Origin: Rhizobium sp.
Lineage (GTDB): Bacteria > Pseudomonadota > Alphaproteobacteria > Rhizobiales > Rhizobiaceae
DNA length: 64,000 nucleotides
Direction: 5' to 3'
NCBI GenBank assembly: GCA_019739215.1
Contig: JAHHDR010000031.1
Coordinates: forward strand, 1 to 64,000
Shown: piece by piece, positions 28,153-40,883 of the stretch
Layout: every line of letters begins with the position of its first letter
How positions within the stretch are numbered: the stretch's first letter is position 1
Made by a program: the position numbers and the translations under genes
The notes under the pieces: model-generated
What the model saw: only the letters and a program-made list of their open reading frames with translations
Told to the model about the DNA's origin: nothing
Databases searched by the model: none

Positions 28153-29968
28153 TCAGGCGGCGCGGCGCGCCCGTGCCGCGATCGTCGTCACCTCGAAGCG
28201 CGTGACGATGTCTTCCAGTGCGTGGATCTGATCGTCGAGGTCCTTGCAGGCGACATTTGTCTGCGCGGTCATTGCGGCATTGCGCTGGGTGACCTCGTCC
28301 ATGCCATGGATCGACGCGTTGATCTCGCGAATGGCCGCGGACTGTTCCTGAGACGACGTGACCACCGCGTCGATCATCTGTCCGACATTGCGCACCTTGG
28401 TCTCGATGTCCGACAAGGCGTCGCCGGTCCTGTTCACCAGCCCGACGCCGGCGCCGACCTGTTCGGACGAGGCGGAGACCAGGGCCTTGATTTCCTTGGC
28501 CGCAGTGGCGGAACGCGAGGCCAGTTCCCGAACTTCCTGCGCCACGACCGCGAAGCCCTTTCCGGCCTCGCCCGCGCGGGCGGCTTCCACCCCGGCATTG
28601 AGCGCCAAGAGGTTGGTCTGGAACGCGATTTCGTCGATGACATTGATGATCTGGCCGATCTGCCCGGAAGATCCTTCGATCCTCTGCATGGCGCTGATCG
28701 CCTCGCGCATCAGCCCGCTGCATTCCGCCGCGGCATTGCGGGTCTCGCTCATCATCCGGCTGGCGGAGGCGGACTGGTTCGACGCGTTCGCGACGGCTTC
28801 TGTAACTTCTGTCAACGCGGCCGACGTTTCTTCGATGGTTGCTGCCTGCTGCTCGGTGCGGTCGGCGAGCGAACCCATCGCCTGGGATATGTCGCCCGAA
28901 GACTGGCGTAGAGTCTTCGCCGAGCCCGCGACTGCGCCCATCGAGCCGGCCAGCGTGTCCGCACTCGCATTGAAGGTCGTGCGCAACTGGTCGTATGCGG
29001 CAGCGAAATGTCCCGCAATCCGGAAGGACAGGTTGCCGCGCGAAAGTTCGCCCAGCGCTTCGGACAGTTGGTCGATCGCTGCATCGCGCTCGAGATCGGC
29101 AGCCGACCGGTCCGCGGCCAGGCGACGCTCGCGCTCGATTTCAGCCTCCTTGGCTTCGGCGGTGCGCATGTGGATTTCGCGCCGTTCGAGCGAATTCTGA
29201 CGGAAGACGACGACCGCCTGCGCCATCTGGCCGATCTCGTCGGTGCGGTCGGCATAGGGCACCGCGTCGGAAAAATCGCCCCCCGCGAGACCGCTCATGT
29301 ACCGCGTCATCCCGTCGAGCGGCAGCACCGCGCGGCGGCGGAAGAAATAAAGGCCAGCCAGCAGCAAAAGGAACGAGGCCAGCGCAGCCGTCGCGGCGGC
29401 CGCCGTCCAGGTGACGATTTCGGCGGCGGCGTTGCTTTCCTCGCCCTTGAGGAACGTGTCCGACTTGCCGACGAGCAGCTCGACGGCCTCCTGGTGTACA
29501 TGGAAGGCGGTCTTGAGCTGCGTGATCGCCGCTTTGGCAGCCTCGGCGTCCTTTGCCAGCAGCGCCGGAATGACGTCTCCATCCATGACCTGCCAGTAGA
29601 GATCGCCGCGCGCTATCACCTCATTGTTCAGTTCGTCCTTGAGTGCTTGGGGCAGGCGGGTGGTCTGCCAATAGGCCCGGCGGTCGTCGTAGGCTCTGCG
29701 AAGGTTGGCGATCTTGGCCAGATTGGCGTCGACCAGGTCGGAAAAATCCGCGGCCCTCATGCGCCAGCATGTAGGATTCGACGACGAAGAGCGGCGGCGG
29801 CAGGATGTCGGCGATCAGGTCCTTGCCATAGATGATCTGCTCGTAGATCGGTCCGTTGACCTTGAGCCGCTCCAGCGCCATCTGCTGCAGACCGAATGAT
29901 GCAACCATGCCCAGCGATACGGCGATCCCGACTGCAGCGAGATTGCGGGCGATTGTGAACTTCATCAT
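28153..29968 (-). CDS. Methyl-accepting chemotaxis protein (one frameshift)
   Basis: Transmembrane chemoreceptor of about 604 aa after repair. ATG 29968 follows GGGAGGCA. TM1 residues about 8-26 ([19 protein letters not shown]); periplasmic helical-bundle domain ([60 protein letters not shown]); TM2 [20 protein letters not shown] with [17 protein letters not shown]; signalling tip [20 protein letters not shown]. One surplus G in CATGAGGGCC near 29756 splits the frame; corrected it reads [13 protein letters not shown]. No CheR pentapeptide. The sensor domain differs from the Cache type of the receptor at 17.9 kb. Confidence 0.9.
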
Positions 29969-31470
<1,502 letters not shown>

Positions 31471-31497
31471 CACCTTAAGCCATTTGAATCACTTTCG

Positions 31498-31531
31498 AAT
31501 CCGGGCGCTAGCGATGGCGCCCGGATTTCTT
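31498..31531 (+). terminator. Rho-independent terminator after eno
   Basis: Perfect 11-bp stem AATCCGGGCGC / GCGCCCGGATT, loop TAGCGATG, followed by TCTTAT. Separates eno from ftsB. Confidence 0.8.
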
Positions 31532-31613
31532 ATGGTGCGTGCAACATGCTCAACGCTTGCTTAATCATTTTGATTCAAGGTGATTCCGTAATGTATTGCG
31601 TACAAGGCCGGCC

Positions 31614-31922
31614 ATGTGGACCAAGCAGCATAAGAAGCGCCATCTCGGGCGTCTGGTGACGCCGATTCTGGCTGCGATTTTCTTCGCCTATTTCGGCTAT
31701 CACGTGGTCAATGGCGATCTCGGCATTGAGGCCGCCAAGGGATTCGAGCAGCGCCGTATCGAGCGGCTGGCAGAACTCGAAGACCTGATAAAGCAGCGCA
31801 AGGACCTCGAGCGCGAAGTGGCGCTGATGAGCGACGGCTCCCTCGAAAGGGACATCCTCGACGAGAAGGCCCGCTATGCGCTGAACGTCTCACGCATCGA
31901 TGAGATCGTCATTTTCAAGTAA
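31614..31922 (+). CDS. ftsB: Septum formation initiator FtsB/DivIC family protein
   Basis: Divisome scaffold that with FtsL and FtsQ activates septal peptidoglycan synthesis. 102 aa: short basic cytoplasmic tail MWTKQHKKRHLGRL, one membrane helix (TPILAAIFFAYFGYHVVNG, residues about 16-34) and a periplasmic coiled coil (QRRIERLAELEDLIKQRKDL, heptad leucines) ending in the conserved LDEKARYALNVSRIDEIVIF. ATG 31614 with AAGG six bases upstream is preferred to the TTG at 31596. Its place between eno and pdhA is the standard alphaproteobacterial context. Confidence 0.9.
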   Translation: MWTKQHKKRHLGRLVTPILAAIFFAYFGYHVVNGDLGIEAAKGFEQRRIERLAELEDLIKQRKDLEREVALMSDGSLERDILDEKARYALNVSRIDEIVIFK

Positions 31923-32032
31923 GCCATTGAAATGTCTTGTGTGCGTCGCAGCGCAATCCGTATTGCGCCGCAACGTCAATTAACCGATACGAAGTTAATT
32001 AACATTTTTGTATGATATTTCAGTGACTTAAT

Positions 32033-32061
32033 TGACATGATAGCCATGCATTTATGGCATT
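32033..32061 (+). promoter_or_regulatory. Candidate promoter of the pdh operon
   Basis: TTGACA at 32033-32038 with 17-bp spacing to TGGCAT (half match to TATAAT), inside a markedly AT-rich block (31980-32060) 60-90 bp before pdhA. Confidence 0.35.
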
Positions 32062-32120
32062 GCTGTGGTCTGAATCTTTCTCTATCCTCGCCGCAATTCC
32101 AGAGTTCCAGGGAGGACTGA

Positions 32121-33176
32121 ATGGCCCCGCGAAAGTCCGCGACAACGACCGCCCGCAAACCGGCAGCAGCCAAATCTCCGAAGTCCGACATCAAGGCCCC
32201 GGCCATTGCGGAATTCGCCAAGGGCGATGAACTCAAGGCCTATCGCGAGATGCTGCTGATCCGTCGTTTCGAGGAGAAGGCCGGCCAGCTCTACGGCATG
32301 GGCTTCATCGGTGGCTTCTGTCACCTCTACATTGGTCAGGAGGCTGTCGTTGTCGGCATGCAGATGGCGCTCAAGGACGGCGACCAGATGATCACCGGCT
32401 ATCGCGACCACGGCCATATGCTGGCCATGGGCATGAGCGCGCGCGGCGTGATGGCCGAGCTGACCGGACGCCGTGGCGGCCTGTCCAAGGGCAAGGGTGG
32501 CTCCATGCACATGTTCTCCAAGGAAAAGAACTTCTACGGCGGCCACGGCATCGTCGGCGCCCAGGTGTCGCTCGGCACCGGTTTGGGCTTTGCCAACCAG
32601 TATCGCAGCAACGGCAATGTCTCCTGCGCCTTCTTCGGCGACGGCGCGGCCAACCAGGGCCAGGTCTACGAGAGCTTCAACATGGCGGCGCTCTGGAAGC
32701 TGCCGGTGCTCTACGTCATCGAGAACAACCGCTATGCGATGGGTACGTCCGTGAGCCGCGCTTCGGCGCAGACGGACTTCTCCCAGCGCGGCGCTTCCTT
32801 CAATATACCGGGCATGCAGGTGGACGGCATGGATGTTCGCGCGGTCAAGGCTGCCACGGACGAGGCTGCCGAGCACGCCCGCTCCGGCAAGGGCCCGATG
32901 ATCATGGAAATGATGACCTATCGCTATCGCGGTCATTCCATGTCCGATCCGGCCAAGTACCGGTCCAAGGACGAAGTGCAGAAGATGCGCTCCGAGCACG
33001 ATCCGATCGAGCAGGTGCGCGCGCGCCTTCTTGAAAAGAAGTGGGCAAGCGAAGACGACTTGAAGGCGATCGACAAGGACTGCCGCGACATCGTCGCCGA
33101 TGCCGCCGATTTCGCCCAGGCCGATCCCGAGCCGGATGTCTCCGAGCTCTACACGGATATCCTGCTCGAGGCGTGA
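32121..33176 (+). CDS. pdhA: Pyruvate dehydrogenase E1 component, alpha subunit
   Basis: Thiamine-diphosphate subunit that decarboxylates pyruvate and, with PdhB, acetylates the lipoyl groups of E2. 351 aa. A lysine/alanine-rich N-terminal tail (ARKSATTTARKPAAAKSPKS) precedes the catalytic fold: MLLIRRFEEKAGQLYGMGFI, GFCHLYIGQEAVVVGMQ, GYRDHGHMLAMGMS, RRGGLSKGKGGSMHMF, the ThDP motif FGDGAANQGQVYESFNMAAL with ENNRYAMGT, and the phosphorylation-loop-like YRYRGHSMSDPAKYRSKDEV. Operon head for pdhA-pdhB-pdhC; a short hairpin lies in the gap to pdhB. Confidence 0.97.
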   Translation: MAPRKSATTTARKPAAAKSPKSDIKAPAIAEFAKGDELKAYREMLLIRRFEEKAGQLYGMGFIGGFCHLYIGQEAVVVGMQMALKDGDQMITGYRDHGHMLAMGMSARGVMAELTGRRGGLSKGKGGSMHMFSKEKNFYGGHGIVGAQVSLGTGLGFANQYRSNGNVSCAFFGDGAANQGQVYESFNMAALWKLPVLYVIENNRYAMGTSVSRASAQTDFSQRGASFNIPGMQVDGMDVRAVKAATDEAAEHARSGKGPMIMEMMTYRYRGHSMSDPAKYRSKDEVQKMRSEHDPIEQVRARLLEKKWASEDDLKAIDKDCRDIVADAADFAQADPEPDVSELYTDILLEA

Positions 33177-33184
33177 TTTTCGCT

Positions 33185-33204
33185 GGCCGGTATCCTGACC
33201 GGCC
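33185..33204 (+). promoter_or_regulatory. Hairpin in the pdhA-pdhB gap
   Basis: GGCCGGT / ACCGGCC (7 bp, loop ATCCTG), 9 bp after the pdhA stop, followed by GCATTCCTTTC. No T run, so more likely an mRNA processing or stabilising structure than a terminator. Confidence 0.35.
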
Positions 33205-33279
33205 GCATTCCTTTCGGACCATTTTCGCCGGCACCGACGTTCAATTCCGGATCGCCGCACAGAACCACAGGTGAGGACC

Positions 33280-34683
33280 ATGCCGATCGAAATTCTCATG
33301 CCTGCGCTTTCGCCGACGATGGAAGAGGGCACCCTCTCCAAGTGGCTGAAGAACGAGGGCGACACGGTGAAGTCGGGCGACGTGATCGCCGAGATCGAGA
33401 CCGACAAGGCGACCATGGAGGTCGAGGCCGTCGACGAGGGGACCATCGGCAAGATCCTGATTGCCGCCGGCACCGAGAACGTCAAGGTCAACACCGCGAT
33501 CGCGGTGCTGCTGGGCGAGGGCGAAAGTGCTGCCGACATCGGTGCCGGCGACACGCCGGCGGTGAAGGCCGAAGCCAAGCCAGCCGATGCGCCGAAGGTG
33601 CCCGAATCGGAGAAGCCAACCCAGCAGGGCTCCGCGTCAGCGCCCGTCCCGGCTGCGCCGAAGGTCGAGGCAGCGGCCGATCCCGCCGTTCCGCCCGGCA
33701 CCGAGATGGTTCCGACGACGGTCCGCGAAGCGTTGCGCGACGCCATGGCCGAGGAAATGCGCGCCAACCCCGATGTCTTCGTCATGGGTGAGGAAGTCGC
33801 CGAATACCAGGGCGCCTATAAGGTGACGCAGGGCCTGCTGCAGGAATTCGGCGCCAAGCGCGTCGTCGATACCCCGATCACCGAACACGGCTTCGCCGGC
33901 CTCGGCGTCGGCGCGGCGATGGCCGGCCTTCGCCCGATCGTCGAATTCATGACCTTCAACTTCGCCATGCAGGCCATCGACCAGATCATCAATTCCGCTG
34001 CCAAGACGCTCTACATGTCCGGCGGCCAGATGGGCGCGCCAATCGTGTTCCGTGGCCCGAACGGTGCCGCCGCCCGCGTCGGCGCCCAGCACAGCCAGGA
34101 TTTCGCTGCCTGGTACAGCCATATTCCGGGTCTCAAGGTCGTGCAGCCCTATACGGCCGCTGACGCCAAGGGCCTGCTCAAGGCCGCGATCCGCGACCCG
34201 AACCCGATCATCTTCCTCGAGAACGAAATCCTCTACGGCCAGACCTTCGACGTGCCCAAGGGTGATTTCGTGCTGCCGATCGGCAAGGCCCGCCTGCACC
34301 GTCCAGGCAAGGACGTCACGATGGTCTCCTGGGGCATCGGCATGAGCTATGCGCTGAAAGCGATCGCCGAATTGGAAAAAATCGGCATCGACGTCGAACT
34401 GATCGATCTCAGGACCATCCGCCCGATGGACCTTCCCGCGATCATCGAGTCCGTCAAGAAGACGGGCCGCCTGGTCACGGTCGAGGAAGGCTATCCCCAG
34501 TCATCGGTCGGTGACTTCATCGCCAACCGCGTCAGCCGCGAGGCCTTCGACTACCTCGACGCGCCCGTGATCACCATCGCCGGCAAGGATGTGCCGATGC
34601 CTTACGCGGCCAATCTCGAAAAGCTGGCTCTGCCGAATGTCGGCGAAGTCGTCGATGCGGTCAAAGCCGTCTGCTACAAGTAA
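33280..34683 (+). CDS. pdhB: Pyruvate dehydrogenase E1 component, beta subunit with N-terminal lipoyl domain
   Basis: Beta half of heterotetrameric E1. 467 aa, about 130 longer than a plain E1-beta because residues 1-80 are a complete lipoyl domain with the swinging-arm lysine in [12 protein letters not shown] 60-residue Ala/Pro/Glu linker follows, then the transketolase fold: [59 protein letters not shown], and the C-terminal [16 protein letters not shown]. The fusion is a known feature of rhizobial PdhB. ATG 33280 is preferred over GTG 33271. The lipoyl domain is highly like that of pdhC just downstream. Confidence 0.96.
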   Translation: MPIEILMPALSPTMEEGTLSKWLKNEGDTVKSGDVIAEIETDKATMEVEAVDEGTIGKILIAAGTENVKVNTAIAVLLGEGESAADIGAGDTPAVKAEAKPADAPKVPESEKPTQQGSASAPVPAAPKVEAAADPAVPPGTEMVPTTVREALRDAMAEEMRANPDVFVMGEEVAEYQGAYKVTQGLLQEFGAKRVVDTPITEHGFAGLGVGAAMAGLRPIVEFMTFNFAMQAIDQIINSAAKTLYMSGGQMGAPIVFRGPNGAAARVGAQHSQDFAAWYSHIPGLKVVQPYTAADAKGLLKAAIRDPNPIIFLENEILYGQTFDVPKGDFVLPIGKARLHRPGKDVTMVSWGIGMSYALKAIAELEKIGIDVELIDLRTIRPMDLPAIIESVKKTGRLVTVEEGYPQSSVGDFIANRVSREAFDYLDAPVITIAGKDVPMPYAANLEKLALPNVGEVVDAVKAVCYK

Positions 34684-34698
34684 CAGGGAGGCAAGGTC

Positions 34699-36061
34699 AT
34701 GCCCATCAACATCACCATGCCAGCCTTGTCGCCGACCATGGAAGAGGGCAACCTCGCCAAGTGGCTGGTCAAGGAAGGCGATAGCGTCAAGTCTGGCGAT
34801 GTGATCGCCGAAATCGAGACCGACAAGGCCACGATGGAAGTCGAGGCTGTCGATGAAGGCACCGTCGCCAAGATCGTCGTTGCCGCCGGCACCGAAGGCG
34901 TCAAGGTCAACAGCGTAATCGCGATCCTGGCCGCGGAGGGCGAAGACGTGAAGGCGGCCGCCGCCGGCGGCGGTGCGGCTCCTGCCGCCGCGCCGAAGGC
35001 GGAGGCATCGCCCGCTGCAGCAGCCCCGGCTCCCGCGGCTGCACCCGCCGCAACTCCTGCCCCGCAGGCCGTTGCCGCGGCACCCGCGAACGCAGGCGGA
35101 GACCGCACTTTTTCCTCCCCGCTTGCCCGCCGTCTCGCGAAGGAAGCCGGCCTAGACATTTCCGCCATTTCCGGTTCCGGCCCGCACGGCCGCGTCGTCA
35201 AGACCGATGTCGAAAAGGCGGTGGCGTCCGGTGGGGCGAAGTCTGCACCGGCAGGCGCCCTTGCCGCCGGCGCGCCCGCAGCCGGTATCGCAGCCTCTGG
35301 TGCAGCCCCCCTCGCCAAGGGCATGAGCGAGGAAGCCGTCCTCAAGCTCTTCGAGGCGGGTTCCTACGAGCTCGTACCGCATGACGGCATGCGCAAGACG
35401 ATCGCCCGGCGGCTGCAGGAATCCAAGCAGACGATCCCGCATTTCTACGTGTCGGTCGACTGCGAACTCGACGCGCTTCTGGCGCTCCGCGCCCAGCTCA
35501 ACGACGCGGCACCGAAGAAGGGCGACCAGCCAGCCTACAAGCTCTCGGTCAACGACATGGTGATCAAGGCCATGGCGCTGGCGCTCCGCGACGTGCCGGA
35601 TGCCAATGTCTCCTGGACCGATGCGAACATGGTCAAGCACAAGCATGCCGACGTCGGCGTCGCCGTCTCGATCCCCGGCGGCCTGATCACCCCGATCATC
35701 CGCCAGGCGGAGCTCAAGAGCCTGTCGGCGATCTCCAACGAGATGAAGGACCTCGGCAAGCGCGCCAAGGAACGCAAGCTCAAGCCCGAGGAATACCAGG
35801 GCGGAACCACTGCCGTTTCCAATATGGGAATGATGGGCGTTTCCAACTTCGCCGCCGTGGTCAACCCGCCGCACGCAACGATCCTCGCGGTCGGTGCCGG
35901 GCAGGAGCGTGTGGATCGTCAAGAACAAGCAGATGGTGATCGCACAGGTGATGACGGTGACGCTGTCAACCGACCACCGCGCCGTGGACGGAGCGCTGGG
36001 TGCCGAGCTTCTGGGGGCGTTCAAGCGCTACATCGAGAACCCGATGGGGATGCTGGTGTAG
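34699..36061 (+). CDS. pdhC: Pyruvate dehydrogenase E2 (dihydrolipoamide acetyltransferase), one frameshift
   Basis: Core of the complex; passes acetyl groups from lipoyl-lysine to CoA. Lipoyl domain 1-80 ([11 protein letters not shown]), an Ala/Pro linker, the E1/E3-binding domain near 140 ([20 protein letters not shown]), a second linker, then the catalytic domain ([60 protein letters not shown]). One surplus G near 35914 shifts the end; corrected it continues [20 protein letters not shown], the catalytic [12 protein letters not shown] motif, and ends ENPMGMLV with stop 36059-36061. About 453 aa, normal. Confidence 0.95.
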
Positions 36062-36155
36062 CTCGGTTCAATCGCGTGCATATGTCCTGGCATCGTGTCA
36101 TCAGGCGCCTATATTTGAGGGGCCTGTTGCAGGCAGGCAGAGATGGAGGCATGGC

Positions 36156-36392
36156 ATGGCGAAAGAACCGGACAATATGATCATTTCCGTTGCTGCGCGA
36201 AATTAGAAGCGAGATGCAGGAGCGGTTGGACCCGGGTGGAACAGCAACTCGACAAGCTCGAAAGTGGCCAGAAGGACGATCCGCCAGGCTCTGACGGCGG
36301 ATACGATGATGTCCAAGTTCGTCACCGGCGACTTCGAAGAGCGGATCTTCGAACTCGAGCGCAAGGTTGAGGCGCTCACGAAGGGCAAATGA
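36156..36392 (+). CDS. Small coiled-coil protein of unknown function (three surplus bases)
   Basis: Not recognised, and invisible in any single frame. ATG 36156 follows GATGGAGGC. Removing a surplus base near 36189, 36231 and 36279 yields one 77-residue frame: [20 protein letters not shown], then a coiled coil ([20 protein letters not shown]), a middle segment [20 protein letters not shown] and a second heptad run [17 protein letters not shown], stop 36390-36392. 237 bp minus three equals 78 codons exactly. Strongly charged, no signal or membrane helix. It lies between pdhC and an SGNH hydrolase gene. Confidence comes from the tidy arithmetic and heptad pattern. Confidence 0.6.
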
Positions 36393-36440
36393 CAGCTGTA
36401 AGGCGATGCAGGAGCGGTAAATGATTGGTTTGCGGGCAAT

Positions 36441-37086
36441 ATGAAGACAAATCCTGTGCTACGGCGACAGCCTGACCTGGGGCGTGGATGCGGAAAACGG
36501 CACCCGACATGCCTATGAGGACCGTTGGACGTCCGTGCTCCAGAAAGGCCTCGGCCATGGCGTGCGCGTCATCGCGGAGGGGACTCAATGGCCGCACGGA
36601 CGGTCTATGACGATCACACCGCCGACTGCGACCGCAAATGGCGCCCGCGTGCTGCCGACGATCCTGCACACCCATGCGCCGCTCGATCTCGTCATCATCA
36701 TGCTCGGCACCAACGACATGAAGCCGGTCTATGCCAACAATGCAGTGATTGTCGGCCACGGTATCGGTCGGCTGGTGGAAACTGATCCGCCACCATGCCT
36801 GGCCACTGGAAACCGACGGACCGGAGATTCCTCATCGTCGCGCCGCCCGCGCTTTCGGAGGACCGACGATCCGCTGCTCGGCCCGATGTTTGCCGGCCGC
36901 ATTGCCGAATCGCAGAACCTTGCTTCGGTCTACCGCGACCTCGCCGACGAACTCGGTTGCGGCTTCTTTGACGCTGGCTCGGTTGCCAAGACGACCCCGG
37001 TCGATGGGGTGCATATGGATGCCGAGAACACGCGCGCCGTTGGTCGTGGCTTGGAGCCTGTCGTGCGGATGATGCTCGGGCTCTGA
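36441..37086 (+). CDS. SGNH/GDSL hydrolase, arylesterase type (several frameshifts)
   Basis: Small cytoplasmic esterase of the arylesterase/acyl-CoA thioesterase-like SGNH family. ATG 36441 followed by KTILCYGDSLTWGVDAENGT holds block I with the nucleophile Ser; the repaired block II reads EGLNGRTTVYDD (oxyanion Asn); block III LVIIMLGTNDMKPVYANNA; block V DGVHMDAENTRAVG with catalytic Asp and His. Surplus bases near 36451, 36582, 36604, 36637, 36781 and 36830-36860 break the frame; about 212 aa once corrected. Located between pdhC and lpdA as in related rhizobia (recalled). Confidence 0.88.
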
Positions 37087-37173
37087 CGGGTTGTCTGACG
37101 ATTTGACCAGAATCAAGGAGGAATGAGGCGGCCGGACTAATGTGGGGTCATCCAACAGAGGAGCCACCTAACC

Positions 37174-37437
37174 ATGTCCGATACGCCGCACAAGCTGACC
37201 GACGAGTTTCCGGATCACCGCACGCAGATCAGTCATCTGAAGCAGGTCGATGGTCATTTCGCACGGATCTGCGACGAATACACCGAGATCAATCAGAAGA
37301 TTCATCTCGCCGAGACCGACATCGAGCCGACCGATGACGCGCGCATGAGCGAGATGCGCAAGACGCGGATGAGGCTCAAGGACGAAATCTACGGGATGCT
37401 GGTTCGTCACGAACCAGAAGCGGAAAGACTGGCCTAG
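37174..37437 (+). CDS. YdcH (DUF465) family protein
   Basis: An 87-aa acidic, helical protein. It shows the family pattern: a central long helix pair with HLKQVDGHFARICDEYTEIN and a basic second helix MRKTRMRLKDEIYGMLVRHE. Domain DUF465/YdcH is widespread in proteobacteria without an established role. Intact frame. Stop is 90 bp before lpdA with a GC hairpin between. Confidence 0.8.
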   Translation: MSDTPHKLTDEFPDHRTQISHLKQVDGHFARICDEYTEINQKIHLAETDIEPTDDARMSEMRKTRMRLKDEIYGMLVRHEPEAERLA

Positions 37438-37474
37438 TTCAATGGCCTGCACGTGACGCTTCCAAGCCCGTATC

Positions 37475-37500
37475 GGCGCCGCCCATGTGTTGGCGGCGCC
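37475..37500 (+). promoter_or_regulatory. Perfect GC hairpin between ydcH-like gene and lpdA
   Basis: GGCGCCGCC / GGCGGCGCC (9-bp perfect stem, loop CATGTGTT), followed by CCAGGACC without a T tract. Could be a weak terminator or a leader structure for lpdA, whose ATG is 27 bp downstream. Confidence 0.4.
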
Positions 37501-37512
37501 CCAGGACCGTGA

Positions 37513-38973
<1,461 letters not shown>

Positions 38974-39051
38974 TTGTCCTAGCGCCCATGGAACTTCTGC
39001 GGGCAAACGACGTTCTTGACGTGTCGAACACTCAAGAATGGGGCAATACAC

Positions 39052-39306
39052 ATGGATCTCAACGGCGTAGGCATACTCGGGGCTATTGTCATCGGCGGCG
39101 TTGCCGGCTGGCTGGCCGAAATGTTCATGAAGTCCAACATGGGCTTGATCATGAACATCATTCTCGGCATCGTCGGTGCGGCGCTGCTGAACTTCGTCCT
39201 GGCGGCGCTGGGCGTCTACACGGGCAGCGGTTGGCTGGTCTATCTGATCGTCGGCTTTGCGGGCGCCTGCATCCTCATTGCGATCGGTCGAATGATCAGA
39301 CGCTGA
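39052..39306 (+). CDS. GlsB/YeaQ/YmgE family membrane protein
   Basis: An 84-aa, very hydrophobic protein with three membrane helices (ILGAIVIGGVAGWLAEMFM; MNIILGIVGAALLNFVLAAL; WLVYLIVGFAGACILIAIG) and a basic end GRMIRR. It has the GxxAGWLA and GxxGAxxG glycine patterns of transglycosylase-associated/GlsB stress proteins. Role in stress response is by family only. Intact frame; lies between lpdA and lipA, and a strong terminator follows. Confidence 0.85.
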   Translation: MDLNGVGILGAIVIGGVAGWLAEMFMKSNMGLIMNIILGIVGAALLNFVLAALGVYTGSGWLVYLIVGFAGACILIAIGRMIRR

Positions 39307-39350
39307 CAGCGGCGCGGTTGAAGCCGCGCACGATCCGAACTACATCATCT

Positions 39351-39384
39351 AGGGCCGCTGCATGTGATGCAGCGGCCCTGTTTT
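39351..39384 (+). terminator. Rho-independent terminator before lipA
   Basis: 13-bp perfect stem AGGGCCGCTGCAT / ATGCAGCGGCCCT with a GTG loop, followed by GTTTTCG. Ends transcription from lpdA/GlsB; lipA starts 20 bp later and needs its own promoter or readthrough. Confidence 0.8.
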
Positions 39385-39403
39385 CGTTCGACTGGAATGC
39401 CTG

Positions 39404-40371
39404 ATGGTCACAATCCTCGATACACTGAGCCCGGAAAAGCGCATCCGCCACCCCGAAAAGGCGCACCGTCCGGACACGGAGGTGCTGCGCAAGCCCGACT
39501 GGATCCGCGTCCGCGCGCCGGTCTCCAAGGGTTACCAGGAAACCCGCGCGCTGGTGCGCGACCACAATCTCGTCACCGTCTGCGAAGAGGCGGGCTGCCC
39601 GAATATCGGCGAGTGCTGGGACAAGAAGCACGCGACCTTCATGATCATGGGCGAGATCTGCACCCGCGCCTGCGCCTTCTGCAACGTCTCGACCGGCCGC
39701 CCGCTGGCCCTCGACCGCGAGGAGCCGGCCAACGTCGCCAAGGCGGTGAAGAAGATGGGTTTGAGCCACGTCGTCATTACGTCAGTCGACCGAGACGATC
39801 TTGCCGATGGTGGCGCGCAGCATTTCGAGGAAGTGATCTGGGCTATCCGCGAGGCTTCGCCGCTGACCACGATCGAGATCCTGACGCCCGATTTCCTGCG
39901 CAAGCCCGGCGCACTGGAGCGTGTCGTGGCGGCCAAGCCCGACGTCTTCAACCACAATCTCGAGACGGTGCCGTCGAACTACCTCACGGTTCGCCCGGGT
40001 GCCCGCTATTTCCATTCCGTCCGCCTGTTGCAGCAGGTCAAGGAACTCGATCCCACCATGTTCACCAAGTCGGGCATCATGGTCGGCCTGGGCGAGAGAG
40101 CGCAACGAAGTCCTGCAGCTGATGGACGACCTGCGTAGTCGCCGACGTCGACTTCCTGACCATCGGCCAGTATCTGCAGCCGACCCGCAAGCATCACAAG
40201 GTCATGGATTTCGTCACGCCGGACGAGTTCAAGTCCTACGAAACGGTGGCCTATACCAAGGGCTTCCTGATGGTGTCATCCAGCCCGCTGACGCGTTCGT
40301 CGCACCATGCCGGCGATGATTTCGCGCGGCTGAGGGCGGCGCGGTCCGCGAAGGAAGTCGCGACCGCCTAG
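39404..40371 (+). CDS. lipA: Lipoyl synthase (two frameshifts near 3' end)
   Basis: Radical-SAM enzyme inserting two sulfurs into octanoyl-E2 or H protein to make lipoate, so it serves the pdh genes beside it and gcvP/H. Auxiliary [4Fe-4S] cluster motif [13 protein letters not shown]; radical-SAM cluster [43 protein letters not shown]-terminal [15 protein letters not shown], whose Arg-Ser-Ser serine ligates the auxiliary cluster. Surplus A near 40097 (GGCGAGAGAGCGC) and surplus T at 40139 split the end. 968 bp minus two gives 321 aa. ATG 39404 begins [13 protein letters not shown]. Confidence 0.95.
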
Positions 40372-40374
40372 CCG

Positions 40375-40836
40375 ATGCCCCAGTTCCAGACCAGACGTCC
40401 TGCCAATCATTCCGCCGACGCGATGTATGCGCTCGTGGCCGATGTTGAGAAATACCCCGAATTCCTGCCGCTCTGCGAGGCGCTCACGGTGCGCAGCCGA
40501 AAGGAGCGGGAGGGGCGGGTGCTGCTCGTCGCCGACATGAGCGTCGGCTACAAGGCGATCCGCGAGACCTTCACGACTCAGGTCTTCCTCAAGCCGGACG
40601 AGAAGGTGATCGAGGTCAAATACATCGACGGCCCGTTCAAGTATCTCAACAATGTCTGGCGCTTCGAGGATACCGGCCCAGATCGCTCCGATGTCGACTT
40701 CTTCATCGACTACGAGTTCAAGAGCCGGATTCTCGGTGCACTGATGGGCTCGATGTTCGACCGGGCCTTCCGGATGTTCACCGAAGCCTTCGAGAAGCGC
40801 GCCGACCAGATCTACGGAGCCGGCAGGGTCGCCTGA
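40375..40836 (+). CDS. RatA/COQ10 family SRPBCC protein
   Basis: A 153-aa START-like lipid-binding domain protein, similar to COQ10 (ubiquinone chaperone) and E. coli RatA. Features: QFQTRRPANHSADAMYALVA, VEKYPEFLPLCEALTVRSR (hallmark YPxFLPxC), SVGYKAIRETFTTQVFLKPD, VKYIDGPFKYLNNVWRFED, and VDFFIDYEFKSRILGALMG. The gene sits right after lipA (3 bp gap) in alphaproteobacteria generally, where a respiratory-quinone role is more plausible than a ribosome-toxin role (inference). Intact. Confidence 0.88.
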   Translation: MPQFQTRRPANHSADAMYALVADVEKYPEFLPLCEALTVRSRKEREGRVLLVADMSVGYKAIRETFTTQVFLKPDEKVIEVKYIDGPFKYLNNVWRFEDTGPDRSDVDFFIDYEFKSRILGALMGSMFDRAFRMFTEAFEKRADQIYGAGRVA

Positions 40837-40883
40837 TCCGGCCGCCGCCCGGGCAGCCTCAGCAGGCTTTCACCCAGGTCGCG

